From NCBI GenBank assembly GCA_021811235.1, contig JAJZPG010000005.1:62001-126000 (forward strand): a DNA stretch of 64,000 bases. The letters run 5' to 3'. Below the pieces are notes generated by a model. The model saw nothing but the letters and a program-made list of their open reading frames with translations, did no database searches and was not told the origin of the DNA. Of the stretch, positions 51,817 to 61,264 are shown piece after piece (position 1 is the first letter of the stretch; each line of letters opens with the position of its first letter). The DNA is from Pseudomonadota bacterium. GTDB lineage: Bacteria; Pseudomonadota; Gammaproteobacteria; Burkholderiales; Thiobacillaceae. Position numbers and translations under genes: made by a program.

Positions 51817-52058
51817 GCGAGCGCGGGACGATTCCTCAGAACGCCGACGAGCGCCTCGCCGTCCTCGCTGCGGCTCGTGCACGCCATGCCGAGGCCCGCC
51901 GGACCCGTGATGCAGCACAGGCAGCCTATGACGAAGCGCAGGCGGCCAAAGCGACCGCACGCACAGCCTTGGCCGAGGCGGATCTCGAACTGTTGCGCGC
52001 GCAGGCGGCCATGCGCGCGGCCGGCGTTGCGTGTAGGGGGCTGAGCGATGGCGGATGA
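51813..52058 (+). CDS. Small helical element protein
   Basis: 81 residues, overlapping the previous stop by 4 bp (ATGA). It is Ala/Arg-rich and probably coiled coil (RLAVLAAARARHAEARRTRDAAQAAYDEAQAAKATAR). No recognisable domain. Confidence 0.6.
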   Translation: MSERGTIPQNADERLAVLAAARARHAEARRTRDAAQAAYDEAQAAKATARTALAEADLELLRAQAAMRAAGVACRGLSDGG

Positions 52059-52350
52059 CACGAATATGGAGGCATGCCCCTCAGTGGATGCAGGGTCACC
52101 GTCCACCGAGCCCAATGACGACGCGGGGAAGGGCGGGGGGGTACGGGTAGGGCGCTTGGATTCGGTCGACGGCGTGATGGTCGAACTCGGGCGCGTCTAC
52201 CGGCAAGTGCGGCGTAACGCCGGCCCCGACATCGATCCGGCCGTCGGCTCCAAGCTCACCTACATCTTGACTGCACTCGCCAGGACGATCGAAACGTCGC
52301 AACTGGAACAGCGCGTGCAGGCACTTGAAGAAAGGCTCCGGAAAAAATGA
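52048..52350 (+). CDS. Small element protein with a C-terminal coiled-coil
   Basis: 100 residues, overlapping the previous gene by 11 bp. The N-terminal 30 residues are polar and disordered. The rest is helical (VDGVMVELGRVYRQVRRNAGPDIDPAVGSKLTYILTALARTIETSQLEQRVQALEERL). Unknown function. Confidence 0.6.
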   Translation: MADDTNMEACPSVDAGSPSTEPNDDAGKGGGVRVGRLDSVDGVMVELGRVYRQVRRNAGPDIDPAVGSKLTYILTALARTIETSQLEQRVQALEERLRKK

Positions 52351-52544
52351 AACCTTCACTGGCATACCGTGTTGGAAAAATCGAAGCTGTCAGCGGCGAC
52401 GCCGAGACATTCGTGGTCGCGGTCCCCGAGCATGGGGAGACGCCCGAGCAGGCCGTTGAGCGCGTCACGGCGGACCTAGTGGTCGATGAGAGGACCGTGA
52501 TTGTCTCGATCGTGCGATTCAGCAACGAGGTCCGTCATGGTTGA
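52347..52544 (+). CDS. Small element protein
   Basis: 65 residues, overlapping the previous gene by 4 bp (ATGA). Beta-type sequence (YRVGKIEAVSGDAETFVVAVPEHGETPEQAVERVTADLVVDERTVIVSIVRF). No family is recognised. Confidence 0.55.
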   Translation: MKPSLAYRVGKIEAVSGDAETFVVAVPEHGETPEQAVERVTADLVVDERTVIVSIVRFSNEVRHG

Positions 52545-52899
52545 CGAGGATGTCGCTGCGTTCTGGGCCATGCGCCAGGCCGACGAGCCGGGCGAGCGGG
52601 CGCTGTTCCGTGCCGTGATCGTGCAGGCATTCAATGACGCCTGCCGCCCTGCTGGACGTTGGCGTGATGCTGATACGCAGGACGAGGCGGACGAGTGGCT
52701 GCGGTTCTCTGGGACTTTCGCCCTGTATGCCTCACTCGCCGGGGTGGATGATCCCGAGGCGCTGCGGGAGCGGATTGTGGCGCGGCTGGATGCGGCGCAC
52801 GCCCGCCAGAATCGTCAGGGTGAGGCGATCAGTGGGGCGGAGGTGCCGACGTACCTGCTGGGCGTGAAAACACTACTGACGGCGATTTGCTTGCGTTGA
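52537..52899 (+). CDS. Small element protein
   Basis: 120 residues from MVDEDVAAFWAMRQ, overlapping the previous gene by 8 bp. It is helical and acidic (RALFRAVIVQAFNDACRPAGRW, DEADEWLRFSG). It resembles small phage or prophage proteins of unknown role. Its 3' end overlaps the convergent membrane gene by 27 bp. Confidence 0.6.
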   Translation: MVDEDVAAFWAMRQADEPGERALFRAVIVQAFNDACRPAGRWRDADTQDEADEWLRFSGTFALYASLAGVDDPEALRERIVARLDAAHARQNRQGEAISGAEVPTYLLGVKTLLTAICLR

Positions 52900-53259
52900 C
52901 CGATCCGTCGCCTGCTTTGTCTGCTTCCGACGCCCGAAGATCGCAATCAGCGGTAAGACGACCACCGGTGCGAGCACCATCCAGAGCGGCGATACCTGCC
53001 GAGGCAGGTCCGAAAGTGCGAAGGCGACACCGCCCGCAAAGGCCAAGGTGAACAGGGCGGCCAGAAAGGCAACGAAACCGCCTTCCTGCGTTTCGCCCGG
53101 CTTCACGGCGCCGAGGGCGAACATCCCGGTGAAGCCGAACCACAGAAACAGTATCCAGCCCCATCCCCCCAGCCCGAAGAATGTTCCGATAAGACTCGCC
53201 ATCGAAGCGGGTATACCGGCGATCCCAATGGCAGTCAGAATGAACCTCAGTAGTGCCAT
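52873..53259 (-). CDS. Element-borne membrane protein
   Basis: 128 residues, on the opposite strand to the rest of the element. There are about four hydrophobic segments (LLRFILTAIGIAGIPASMASLIGTFFGLGGWGWILFLWFGFTG, FVAFLAALFTLAFAGGVAFAL, LWMVLAPVVVLPLIAIF) and a basic, glutamine-rich tail. It may be cargo or an anti-phage or exclusion function. No family is recognised. Confidence 0.6.
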   Translation of the reverse strand: MALLRFILTAIGIAGIPASMASLIGTFFGLGGWGWILFLWFGFTGMFALGAVKPGETQEGGFVAFLAALFTLAFAGGVAFALSDLPRQVSPLWMVLAPVVVLPLIAIFGRRKQTKQATDRSTQANRRQ

Positions 53260-53355
53260 GTACGTCTCCCCTGTGACTCAACATGGGCTTTCAGGCCGCC
53301 CTTATATGTTCTGAGGCTTTAGTCTAGGCCCAATCCACAGCCAGGCGGCTCTTTA

Positions 53356-53385
53356 TTGAGGCGGCTTACGATTTCGGGGGATAAT
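53356..53385 (+). promoter_or_regulatory. Sigma-70-type promoter at the right end of the element
   Basis: TTGAGG, 18-bp spacer, GATAAT. It lies 122 bp upstream of trpG and reads out of the element, so it can replace transcription from the trpE side. A stem-loop (GGCGCTTG, 6-nt loop, CAAGCGCC) at 53388-53409 would sit at the 5' end of the transcript. Confidence 0.55.
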
Positions 53386-53432
53386 CGGGCGCTTGATAGA
53401 ACAAGCGCCGGCTTGAAACCAGCGTGTGCGAA

Positions 53433-53456
53433 TGGGGGCACGAATGGGGGCATCAG
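53433..53456 (+). repeat. Right arm-type integrase site
   Basis: TGGGGGCAC-N4-GGGGGCATCA followed by G, the second copy of the 24-mer at 46557-46580. It contains an internal GAATGGGGGCA repeat (12-bp period). Confidence 0.55.
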
Positions 53457-53506
53457 GTAAGCCGCCTTTCTGAAAATCCCTTGAAATTCAAATTGATGGG
53501 CAGACT

Positions 53507-54076
53507 ATGCTGCTAATGATCGACAACTACGACAGCTTCACCTACAACCTGGTGCAGTATTTCGGCGAGCTGGGCGAGGACGTCAAGGTGATCCGCAACG
53601 ACGAGATCGACCTTGCCGGCATCGCCGCGCTGAAGCCGGACCATATCGTCGTCTCGCCAGGGCCCTGCACGCCCAACGAGGCCGGCGTATCGGTGCCGCT
53701 GATCCGGGAATTTGCCGGCAAGATTCCCATCCTCGGCGTCTGTCTCGGCCACCAGAGCATCGGGCAGGCCTTCGGAGGCAGGATCGTGCGTGCCAAGGAA
53801 TTGATGCACGGCAAGACCTCGATGATCCACCACCTCGACAAGGGGGTATTCAAGGGCCTGCCGAATCCCTTCCGCGCCACCCGCTACCACTCGCTGGTGA
53901 TCGAGCGCGAATCGCTGCCCGACTGCCTGGAAATCACCGCGTGGACCGACGACGGCGAGATCATGGGCGTGCGTCACAAGACGCTGCGGGTCGAAGGCGT
54001 GCAGTTCCATCCCGAATCCATCCTCACCGAGCACGGCCACGCGATGCTCGCGAATTTCCTGAAGGAAAAGGCGTGA
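53507..54076 (+). CDS. trpG: Anthranilate synthase component II (glutamine amidotransferase)
   Basis: 189 residues, full length. The class I amidotransferase triad is Cys in GVCLGHQ, His and Glu in VQFHPES. The N-terminus [19 protein letters not shown] is intact, but its first codons (ATG CTG CTA) come from the element and encode the same residues as the displaced ATG TTA TTG at 46422. It provides ammonia to TrpE. The stop overlaps trpD by 1 bp (TGATG). Confidence 0.97.
   Translation: MLLMIDNYDSFTYNLVQYFGELGEDVKVIRNDEIDLAGIAALKPDHIVVSPGPCTPNEAGVSVPLIREFAGKIPILGVCLGHQSIGQAFGGRIVRAKELMHGKTSMIHHLDKGVFKGLPNPFRATRYHSLVIERESLPDCLEITAWTDDGEIMGVRHKTLRVEGVQFHPESILTEHGHAMLANFLKEKA
53516..53523 (+). 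other. attR core
   Basis: ATGATCGA within trpG codons 4-6, identical to attL at 46431-46438. Confidence 0.75.
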
Positions 54077-55092
54077 TGCAGACCAAGGACCTGCTGACCC
54101 TGCTGATCGAGCGCCACGACCTGCCGCGCGACACCATGCTGGCTGCGATGCGCGCGCTGATGGGCGGCGAGTGGACGCCGGCGCAGATCGCCGGCTTCCT
54201 CATCGCGCTGCGCATGAAGGGCGAGACCGTGACCGAGATCGCGGCGGCCGCCGACGTCATGCGCGAGTTGTCGGTCAAGGTGCCGCTCGGCGGTGTCGAC
54301 CATCTGGTCGACACCTGCGGTACCGGCGGCGACGGCGCGCACACCTTCAACATTTCCACCGCCGCGGCCTTCGTCGCGGCGGCATGCGGTGCGCGCGTGG
54401 CCAAGCACGGTGGGCGCTCGGTGTCGTCGACTTCGGGCAGCGCCGACGTGCTGGAGGCGCTGGGAGTGAACGTCAACCTGGCGCCGGACAAGGTCGCCGA
54501 GGCGGTGAAGACCATCGGCGTCGGTTTCATGTTCGCGCCCAACCATCACAGCGCGATGAAGCACGCCGCCCCGGTGCGGCGCGAGCTCGGCGTGCGTACG
54601 CTGTTCAATCTGCTCGGGCCGCTCACCAATCCGGCGGGAGCGCCGAACCAGGTGATGGGCGTGTTCAACCGCGAATTGACCGGTAAGCTCGCCCGCGTGC
54701 TGCAGGCGCTGGGCAGCCGCCACGTGCTGGTGGTGCACGCCGAGGAGGGGCTCGACGAGATCAGTCTCGCCTCGCCCACCTTCGTCGCCGAATTGAAGGA
54801 CGGCCACGTCAGCGAATACGAGCTCGAACCCGGCGTGTTCGGCCTGCCTCAGGTGGCGGCGAGCGACCTGGTGGTGAAGGGCAGGGACGAGGCGGTCGAG
54901 ATGCTGCTCGCCGCGCTGGAAGGCCGCCATGCCGGCGCATCCGCCATCGTCGCGCTCAACGCCGGCGCCGCGATCTACGTCGCCGGCCGCGCCGCCAGCC
55001 TGGCCGACGGCGTGGCGCAGGCGCAGCGCGCGATTGCCGGCATGGCCGCGCGCGACGTCCTCGAACACTACCGACGCTTCAGCCAGTCATGA
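54076..55092 (+). CDS. trpD: Anthranilate phosphoribosyltransferase
   Basis: 338 residues. PRPP-binding motif [17 protein letters not shown] near 75-92, then [21 protein letters not shown] and the [26 protein letters not shown] motif. It transfers a phosphoribosyl group to anthranilate. Start at [10 protein letters not shown], coupled to trpG, with a 4-bp overlap into trpC. Confidence 0.98.
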   Translation: MQTKDLLTLLIERHDLPRDTMLAAMRALMGGEWTPAQIAGFLIALRMKGETVTEIAAAADVMRELSVKVPLGGVDHLVDTCGTGGDGAHTFNISTAAAFVAAACGARVAKHGGRSVSSTSGSADVLEALGVNVNLAPDKVAEAVKTIGVGFMFAPNHHSAMKHAAPVRRELGVRTLFNLLGPLTNPAGAPNQVMGVFNRELTGKLARVLQALGSRHVLVVHAEEGLDEISLASPTFVAELKDGHVSEYELEPGVFGLPQVAASDLVVKGRDEAVEMLLAALEGRHAGASAIVALNAGAAIYVAGRAASLADGVAQAQRAIAGMAARDVLEHYRRFSQS

Positions 55093-55877
55093 GCGACATC
55101 CTCGAAAAGATCCTCGCCACCAAGCGCGAGGAAATCTCCGCCGGCCTCGCCCGCGTGCCGCTCGCGGAGATGCGCGCGCGCGCCGCAGCCGCTCCCGCAC
55201 CGCGCGATTTCGTCGGCGCCCTGCGCGCCAGGCTTGCCGCCGGCCAGGCCGCGGTGATCGCCGAAATCAAGAAGGCCAGTCCGTCCAAGGGCGTGATCCG
55301 TCCGGACTTCCGTCCCGCCGACATCGCGGCGAGCTACGAGCAGGGGGGCGCCGCCTGCCTGTCGGTACTCACCGACCGCGACTACTTCCAGGGCAGCGCC
55401 GAGTATCTGCAGGCGGCGCGTGCAGCGTGCGCGCTGCCGGTGCTGCGCAAGGATTTCATCGTCGATCCCTACCAAGTCTACGAAGCGCGCGCGATGGGGG
55501 CGGACTGCATCCTGCTGATCGTCGCCGCGCTTGAACTGCCGGCGATGCAGGCGCTGGAAGCGCTGGCGCATGAGCTGGGGATGGCGGTGCTGGTGGAGTC
55601 GCACGACGCCGATGAACTCGACGCTGCGTTGCAGTTGAAGACGCCGCTGCAGGGCATCAACAACCGCAATCTGCGCACCTTCGAGGTGAGCCTCGACACC
55701 ACGCTTTCGCTGCTGCCGAAAATCGGCAGCGATCGCATCGTCATCACCGAATCCGGTATCCTCGCGCCGGCCGACGTGGCGAAGATGCGCAGCCACCAGG
55801 TCAACGCCTTCCTGGTCGGCGAGGCCTTCATGCGCGCCGCCGATCCCGGCACCGAACTCGCCAGACTGTTTGCTTGA
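55089..55877 (+). CDS. trpC: Indole-3-glycerol phosphate synthase
   Basis: 262 residues. The TIM barrel shows [56 protein letters not shown] and SESGI-type [12 protein letters not shown]. It converts CdRP to indole-3-glycerol phosphate. It ends the trpGDC run, followed by an inverted-repeat element before a convergent gene. Confidence 0.98.
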   Translation: MSDILEKILATKREEISAGLARVPLAEMRARAAAAPAPRDFVGALRARLAAGQAAVIAEIKKASPSKGVIRPDFRPADIAASYEQGGAACLSVLTDRDYFQGSAEYLQAARAACALPVLRKDFIVDPYQVYEARAMGADCILLIVAALELPAMQALEALAHELGMAVLVESHDADELDAALQLKTPLQGINNRNLRTFEVSLDTTLSLLPKIGSDRIVITESGILAPADVAKMRSHQVNAFLVGEAFMRAADPGTELARLFA

Positions 55878-55879
55878 CG

Positions 55880-55950
55880 AGATTCAAGGTGCAAGGTGCA
55901 GGGACAAGGTTTTCCTTGAATCTTGCAACTTGAGTCTTGAAACTTGAGCC
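55880..55950. repeat. Inverted tandem-repeat element (CAAGGTG/CTTG arms) between trpC and the HerA-like gene
   Basis: The inner stem GATTCAAGG...CCTTGAATC is perfect (9 bp). The flanks are short repeats of TGCAAGG on the left and TTGCAACTTGAGTCTTGAAACTTGAG on the right. It starts 2 bp after the trpC stop and ends 6 bp before the stop of the convergent gene. It could serve as a bidirectional terminator. Confidence 0.75.
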
Positions 55951-55956
55951 TGCGCG

Positions 55957-57471
55957 TCAGCGCTTGCCGCCGAAAATACTCCCCAGTACGCCACGGATGA
56001 TGGCGCGGCCGACCTGACTGCCGATGGAGCGGGCGGCGGATTTCGCCATCGCTTCGACCGCGCCTTCGCGGCGCCCGCCGCGCCCGCCCAGGATGTCCCC
56101 CAGCACGCCGCCCACGCCGCCTGCCGCCGGCTGCTGCGACGCCGCTTTCGCTTGTCGCTCCACCTGTTCCTGCGCGGCGGCTGCCTGTGCCGCCTGTTCG
56201 GCGCGCGCCTTGAGGATTTCATGGGCGGATTCGCGGTCGACGGTCTTGTCGTAGACACCGGCGACCAGCGAGGTCTGGATCAGCTGGTGGCGCTGCGCGT
56301 CGGGGATGGGGCCGATCTGTCCCTGCGGCGGCACGATGTAGGCGCGTTCGACCATGCCCGGGCGGCCCTTCTCGTCGAGGAATGAAACCAGCGCTTCGCC
56401 GACGCCGAGCTCGGTGATGACAGTGGCTTCGTCCAGGTCCGGGTTGTCGCGCATGGTCTCGGCGGCGGCCCGGACCGCTTTCTGGTCGCGCGCCGAGAAG
56501 GCGCGCAGCGCGTGCTGCACGCGGTTGCCGAGCTGGGACAACACCTTGTCCGGCACGTCGGCCGGGTTCTGCGTGACGAAATAGACGCCCACGCCCTTGG
56601 AGCGGATCAGCCGTACCACCTGCTCGATTTTTTCCACCAGCGCGTCGGGCGCGTCGGAAAACAGCAGGTGTGCCTCGTCGAAGAAAAAGACCAGTTTGGG
56701 TTTGTCGAGGTCGCCGGCCTCGGGCAGGTTTTCGAACAGTTCGGCGAGCAGCCACAGCAGCAAGGTCGCATACATCTTGGGCGACTGCATCAGCCGGTCG
56801 GCTGCCAGGATGTTGACGACGCCGCGCCCGCGGTCGGTCTGGATCAGGTCGGCGATGTTGAGCATCGGCTCGCCGAAGATCTGTTCGCCGCCCTGCGATT
56901 CCAGCGCCAAGAGGCCGCGCTGGATCGCGCCGATCGACGCGGCCGAGACGTTGCCGTATTCGGTGGTGAACTGCCTGGCGTTCTCGCCGACGAAGGCGAG
57001 CATGGTGCGCAGGTCTTTCAGGTCGAGCAGCAGCAGGCCGTTGTCGTCGGCGACCTTGAACACGAGGTTGAGCACGCCGCTCTGCGTTTCGTTGAGATCG
57101 AGCATGCGCGCCAGCAAGAGCGGCCCCATGTCGGACACGGTGGCGCGCACCGGGTGGCCGGCCTCGCCGAACGGATCCCACAGGGTGACCGGGTAGCCCT
57201 GGTGTTCGAAGCCTTCGAGCTTCAGCATCTCGACGCGTTCGGCCACCTTGGCGTTGCCTCCGCCCGGCTGCGAGATGCCCGAGAGGTCGCCTTTCACGTC
57301 CGACATGAAACAGGGGACGCCTATGCTGGAGAAATGTTCGGCCAGCGTCTGCAGCGTGACGGTCTTGCCGGTGCCGGTGGCGCCGGTGATGAGGCCGTGG
57401 CGGTTCGCCATCTGCGGCAGCAGATGCAGGTCGGCGGCGGCGTTTCTGGCGATGAGCAGAGGGGCGGTCAT
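55957..57471 (-). CDS. HerA-like ATPase (DUF853)
   Basis: 504 residues from [37 protein letters not shown]. Walker A GATGTGKT near 33-40, Walker B/acidic [13 protein letters not shown] near 245, arginine-finger region [19 protein letters not shown]. The C-terminus is Gly/Arg-rich ([13 protein letters not shown]) with a membrane-prone end. DUF853 proteins resemble HerA/FtsK translocases, and their bacterial role is unclear. A long N-terminal extension in the upstream frame is not supported. Confidence 0.9.
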   Translation of the reverse strand: MTAPLLIARNAAADLHLLPQMANRHGLITGATGTGKTVTLQTLAEHFSSIGVPCFMSDVKGDLSGISQPGGGNAKVAERVEMLKLEGFEHQGYPVTLWDPFGEAGHPVRATVSDMGPLLLARMLDLNETQSGVLNLVFKVADDNGLLLLDLKDLRTMLAFVGENARQFTTEYGNVSAASIGAIQRGLLALESQGGEQIFGEPMLNIADLIQTDRGRGVVNILAADRLMQSPKMYATLLLWLLAELFENLPEAGDLDKPKLVFFFDEAHLLFSDAPDALVEKIEQVVRLIRSKGVGVYFVTQNPADVPDKVLSQLGNRVQHALRAFSARDQKAVRAAAETMRDNPDLDEATVITELGVGEALVSFLDEKGRPGMVERAYIVPPQGQIGPIPDAQRHQLIQTSLVAGVYDKTVDRESAHEILKARAEQAAQAAAAQEQVERQAKAASQQPAAGGVGGVLGDILGGRGGRREGAVEAMAKSAARSIGSQVGRAIIRGVLGSIFGGKR

Positions 57472-57596
57472 GGCGGCTCCTGAAGGCTGGTGCGAGGATT
57501 CTAGCGTCTGGGGGACGGCCGATATCAAGTTTGGTATAGAAGTGTTCGCTAATATTGCGGGTATCATCGAAGCAATACCAAACGAGGAGGAACACG

Positions 57597-58919
57597 GTGG
57601 CAACGGAAAAACGGGCGCATGAAATCGTCATCGTCGGTGGCGGCGCGGGTGGGCTGGAACTGGCGACCCGACTGGGCGACAAGCTGGGCAAGAAAAAGCG
57701 CGCGAACATCACACTGATCGACGCCTCGCCGTCGCACCTATGGAAACCGTTGCTGTACGAAGTCGCGGCGGGCAGTCTCGATTCCTACGCCGAGCGGCTG
57801 GAATATCTGGCGCAGGGGCACTGGCACCATTTCACCTTCCGCCTCGGCCGCATGGACGGCCTCGACCGCACACGCCAGGAAGTCAGCGTCGCGCCGACGC
57901 TGGATGAAGAAGGGCGCGAAATCATCCCGCGCCGGACGTTCCACTACGACACCCTGATCATCGCGGTCGGTTCGGTCGGCAACGACTTCGGCGTGCCGGG
58001 CGTGAAGGAACATTGCATCATGCTCGACACCCCCGAGCAGGCGCGCGAATTCCATCGCCGCCACATCAACGCCTGCCTGCGCGCCAACACCCAGACCGAG
58101 GCCGTCGCGCCTGGCCAGCTCACCATCGGCATCGTCGGTGCCGGCGCGACCGGCGTCGAGCTAGCCGCCGAGCTGCACGACACCACGCGCGAGCTGTCGT
58201 ACTACGGCATGGACCACATCGAGCCGGAGAAGAGCCTGAAGCTCCTAATCGTCGAGGCGTCCGACCGCATCCTGCCCGGGCTGCCGCCGCGCCTGTCGGC
58301 CGCCGCGGCCGAACGCCTGGCCGAACTCGGGGTGGAAACGCACACCGGCGAGCGCATCGTCGAGGTGCGCGCCGACGGCATGCTGACCGCAGAGGGCAGG
58401 TTCATCCCCGCCAGCATGATGGTGTGGTCGGCCGGCATCAAGGCGCCCGACTTCCTCAGGGACATCGACGGGCTGGAGACCAATCGCATCAACCAGCTGG
58501 TGGTGCGCCCCACGTTGCAGACCACGCGCGACGACAATATTTTCGCCTTCGGCGATTGCGCCGCCTGTGCGATGCCGGACGGCAAGGGCTTCGTGCCGCC
58601 GCGCGCGCAGGCCGCGCACCAGCAGGCCTCGATGCTGGTGAAGTCGATCTGTCGCCGCTTCCGTGGCAGGCCGTTGCCCGAATACGTGTACCGCGACTAC
58701 GGCTCGCTGGTCGCGCTCGGACGTTTCTCCACCGTTGGCAATCTGATGGGCGGGCTCACCGGCGGCAGCATCATGATCGAGGGCGCGATGGCGCGGCTGG
58801 TGTACTGGTCGCTGCACAAGATGCACGAGATCGCGCTGCACGGCTGGTTCAAGGTTTCGCTCACCACCTACGCGCACTTCATCAGCACGCCGACGCGGGC
58901 GCGGATCAAGCTGCACTGA
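57597..58919 (+). CDS. ndh: Type II NADH dehydrogenase (NDH-2)
   Basis: 440 residues from GTG with GAGGAGG upstream. FAD motif [15 protein letters not shown] near 10-25, NAD(H) motif [19 protein letters not shown] near 178, and the C-terminal FAFGDCAAC segment. The C-terminal amphipathic region ([22 protein letters not shown]) would mediate membrane association. It oxidises NADH without proton pumping and feeds quinone. Confidence 0.94.
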   Translation: MATEKRAHEIVIVGGGAGGLELATRLGDKLGKKKRANITLIDASPSHLWKPLLYEVAAGSLDSYAERLEYLAQGHWHHFTFRLGRMDGLDRTRQEVSVAPTLDEEGREIIPRRTFHYDTLIIAVGSVGNDFGVPGVKEHCIMLDTPEQAREFHRRHINACLRANTQTEAVAPGQLTIGIVGAGATGVELAAELHDTTRELSYYGMDHIEPEKSLKLLIVEASDRILPGLPPRLSAAAAERLAELGVETHTGERIVEVRADGMLTAEGRFIPASMMVWSAGIKAPDFLRDIDGLETNRINQLVVRPTLQTTRDDNIFAFGDCAACAMPDGKGFVPPRAQAAHQQASMLVKSICRRFRGRPLPEYVYRDYGSLVALGRFSTVGNLMGGLTGGSIMIEGAMARLVYWSLHKMHEIALHGWFKVSLTTYAHFISTPTRARIKLH

Positions 58920-59080
58920 TCAAGGACAAAGTCCGCTGTGCGCCGCCCAGAATTCGGCCGGCGTGCGGATCGGCTAGCAGTCGGCCAGCGCCAGCAACGC
59001 CTTGTTGCCGGTGATGAGTGCGGTGGCATGCTTCGGCGCCCGGCGCGTGCGTCCGCCACCGCGCTGGTTTCGTTGACCAT
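58920..59080 (-). pseudogene. Possible remnant of a PIN-domain toxin gene
   Basis: In one minus-strand frame the peptide ATALITGNKALLALADC is followed by a stop and then PIRTPAEFWAA. Together these match the C-terminal end of PIN-domain toxins (ALITGDKDLLAL...PILTPAEF) interrupted by TAG at 58974-58976. The start region (MVNETSAVADARA) is in another frame. The identification is tentative. Confidence 0.3.
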
Positions 59081-59427
59081 GGCAAGCCCTTTCGTAGAAG
59101 CGTCACGGTCATTGAGATCATGCTGGTAGGGTGTGACAAGCCCGGCACGGCGCCTGTCGGAAAAATTTACGTCTTTTCGTCCGACGTCGATCCCCGCCGC
59201 GGAGACCCCCTTGTAAACTTTGGCGTCCAGCCGAATCGCCGGCTTTTGGCACGTTTCCTGCAGCCCCGAGCCTCGGCTGTGTTGTCAGAATTCCAAGTCG
59301 CGTCGCCGTCCGCTATACGCGCCCCAGCCTTTCACCTGTTCGGGTGAAGACAAGCCTTGCCGAATCGAACACCCTTGGGTCCAGGCCCGCGGAGGCGACC
59401 GACCACACACAAACAGGAGGAGAAGAC
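59081..59427. other. 347-bp gene-free region upstream of the PEP-CTERM/DUF1566 gene
   Basis: It contains the sigma-54-type promoter at 59247-59262 and a TGTCGGA half site near 59155 and a TCCGACG near 59180, which may be partial copies of the stress dyad. No coding frame is convincing. Confidence 0.5.
59247..59262 (+). promoter_or_regulatory. Sigma-54-type promoter of the PEP-CTERM gene
   Basis: TGGCACG-TTTC-CTGCA has one mismatch in the -12 element. Predicted start near 59273, leaving a 155-nt leader. PEP-CTERM genes in betaproteobacteria are often under sigma-54 and PrsR-type control. Confidence 0.55.
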
Positions 59428-60147
59428 ATGAACGATACAATCCGCATGGCCGCGCTCGGCGCGGCCGCCAGCCTCGCCTTGAGCGGCGCCGCGCAGGCCG
59501 CCCTCGTCGATCGCGGCGGCGGCCTCATCTACGACACCGACCTCAACGTCACCTGGCTGCAGGATGCAAACTACGCCCAGACCAGCGGCTACGACGCCGA
59601 TGGCCTCATGAGCTGGAGCGTGGCTACTACTTGGGCTGCCAACCTCACGTATTTTGATGCCTTGCGCAACGTCACTTACACCGACTGGCGCCTGCCGACC
59701 ACCACCGACACCGGCACGTCGGGGTGCGACTTCGCTTACAGCGGCACCGACTGCGGTTACAACGTCGACCCAGCCAGCAGCGAAATGGCGCACCTGTACT
59801 TTACCGAGCTCGGGAATCTGAGTTACTACACGTCAACGGGTGCAGAGAGCGGTGCGTTTGCAGGCGGCACCAATCCCTACAGCACCTTGGACAACGTCGG
59901 CCCTTTCATCAATTTCCAGTCCGATCAGAATTATTGGTCCGGTACGGAATACGCGCCGCTTCCAGGAGCCGCGTGGGGCTTCGGACCCGGCGACGGCTAC
60001 CAAGAGGGCCTCTACAACGAGGGAAATGTTTTCTATGCGTTGGCTGTTCGCCCCGGCGATGTCGCCGCCGTGCCGGAGGCGCAGACCTATGCGCTGATGC
60101 TGGCCGGATTGGGGCTGGTCGGCTGGCGCCTGTGGCGGCGCGGGTGA
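59428..60147 (+). CDS. PEP-CTERM protein with a DUF1566 domain
   Basis: 239 residues with GGAGG before the ATG. Signal peptide AALGAAASLALSGAAQA. The DUF1566 (Lcl-like) domain shows GLIYDTDLNVTWLQDANYAQTSG and the DWRLPTTTDTG and YWSGTEYAP motifs. The C-terminal sorting signal VPEAQTYALMLAGLGLVGWRLWRRG is typical. It is probably a secreted or surface protein, sharing the LMLAGLGL hydrophobic core with the PEP-CTERM protein at 27332. Confidence 0.9.
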   Translation: MNDTIRMAALGAAASLALSGAAQAALVDRGGGLIYDTDLNVTWLQDANYAQTSGYDADGLMSWSVATTWAANLTYFDALRNVTYTDWRLPTTTDTGTSGCDFAYSGTDCGYNVDPASSEMAHLYFTELGNLSYYTSTGAESGAFAGGTNPYSTLDNVGPFINFQSDQNYWSGTEYAPLPGAAWGFGPGDGYQEGLYNEGNVFYALAVRPGDVAAVPEAQTYALMLAGLGLVGWRLWRRG

Positions 60148-60186
60148 TTCGGTTATTCGGGTGATTCCACCCTTTCAGAAGGTGTT

Positions 60187-60212
60187 GGGGGGCGGTAGCC
60201 CCCTGCTTTTTT
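60187..60212. terminator. Intrinsic terminator between convergent genes
   Basis: GGGGGC, loop GGTA, GCCCCC followed by TGC and six T residues. It terminates the PEP-CTERM gene and directly abuts the ROK-kinase stop. Confidence 0.85.
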
Positions 60213-61223
60213 CTAGCCGACGTTTTTGTCCTGATCACACCACAGCCACGCCGCACCGCGCACGCCGCTGGAGTCACCATACTGCGGCGGCACCAGCTTG
60301 GTGTCGACGCGGTCGGAAAACACGTAGCGCGGCCACAGCCGCGGCACCGTGTCGTACAGGCGGGCGATGTTGGAGAGCCCGCCGCCCAAGACGATGACGT
60401 CGGGATCGATCAGGTTGATCACGCCGGCCAGCGCACGCGCCAGGCGTTCCTCGTAGCGGGCGAGCGTGGCGCTGCAGGGGCCGTAGCCCGCATTCGCCAG
60501 CTGCACGATCTCGTGCGCGGGCAGCTCCTCGCCGCCGTAGCGCACGTGGTCGGCGGCGAGCGCCGGGCCCGACAGCCAGGTTTCGACGCAGCCTTTTTTT
60601 CCACAGTAGCAGGCGGGGGCGGCGTCGAGTTCGCGCGGGCTCGGCCACGGATGCAGGATGGCTTCGCCGGTGGCCGGATGCTGTCCGGTACCGTCGCGGT
60701 CGGACGGCGCCGCGGCGAACTGGAAGTAGGGCAGGGGCGAGTGCCCCCACTCGCCGGCGATGGCGTTCGCGCCCCGGAGCAGTTGGCCGCGCACCACCAC
60801 GCCGCCGCCGACGCCGGTGCCGAGGATCACGCCGAATACGCTGTCGGCGCCGGCCGCCGCGCCGTCGACGGCTTCCGACAGGGCGAAGCAGTCGGCGTCG
60901 TTGGCGAGCCGGAGGGTCCGGTTCAGTGCGCGTTCGAGGTCCTCCTGCAGGGGTTTCCCATTGAGACAGGTCGAATTGCAGTTCTTCATGCGGCCGGAAG
61001 CGGGCGAGATCGCCCCCGGCGTGCCGACGCCGACCGAGCCCTGTTGCCCCAGCTCGAATTCGGCCTGGTGCACCAGCGCGGCGACGGCAGCCACGGTGGC
61101 GAGGTAGTCGTTCTGCGGGGTCGGCACCCGGCGGCGCAGGACCTCCCGGCCGCCGGCGTCGAGCGCGACGAGTTCGATTTTGGTGCCGCCGAGGTCGACG
61201 CCGAGACGAAGAGGGGGAGCCAC
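60213..61223 (-). CDS. ROK-family sugar kinase
   Basis: 336 residues from GTG ([15 protein letters not shown]), with GGAG upstream; a TTG-initiated extension to 61247 is possible. ATP motif GVDLGGTK, the catalytic Asp in [12 protein letters not shown], and the zinc site [15 protein letters not shown] define ROK glucokinase/fructokinase-type enzymes. Length is about 20 residues longer than NagC-type kinases. The substrate is not fixed. Confidence 0.93.
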   Translation of the reverse strand: MAPPLRLGVDLGGTKIELVALDAGGREVLRRRVPTPQNDYLATVAAVAALVHQAEFELGQQGSVGVGTPGAISPASGRMKNCNSTCLNGKPLQEDLERALNRTLRLANDADCFALSEAVDGAAAGADSVFGVILGTGVGGGVVVRGQLLRGANAIAGEWGHSPLPYFQFAAAPSDRDGTGQHPATGEAILHPWPSPRELDAAPACYCGKKGCVETWLSGPALAADHVRYGGEELPAHEIVQLANAGYGPCSATLARYEERLARALAGVINLIDPDVIVLGGGLSNIARLYDTVPRLWPRYVFSDRVDTKLVPPQYGDSSGVRGAAWLWCDQDKNVG

Positions 61224-61264
61224 GGTGTAAAATCTCCGGCTATTCAAATTGCGTTGGAATCGAC

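Larger units (their letters stand above)
46431..53523 (+). mobile_element. 7.1-kb integrative element inserted in the 5' end of trpG
   Basis: The element lies between the 8-bp direct repeats ATGATCGA (attL 46431-46438, attR 53516-53523), which fall in codons 4-6 of trpG. It begins with a P4-type tyrosine integrase. It contains an AlpA-like protein, a primase/SF3 helicase, and six or seven small unknown proteins in one rightward run, plus one leftward membrane protein near the right end. No capsid, terminase, relaxase or conjugation gene is visible. The lack of these and the replication module suggest a phage-satellite-like or integrated mobile element. The right end rebuilds the trpG start with synonymous codons. 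Confidence 0.85.
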
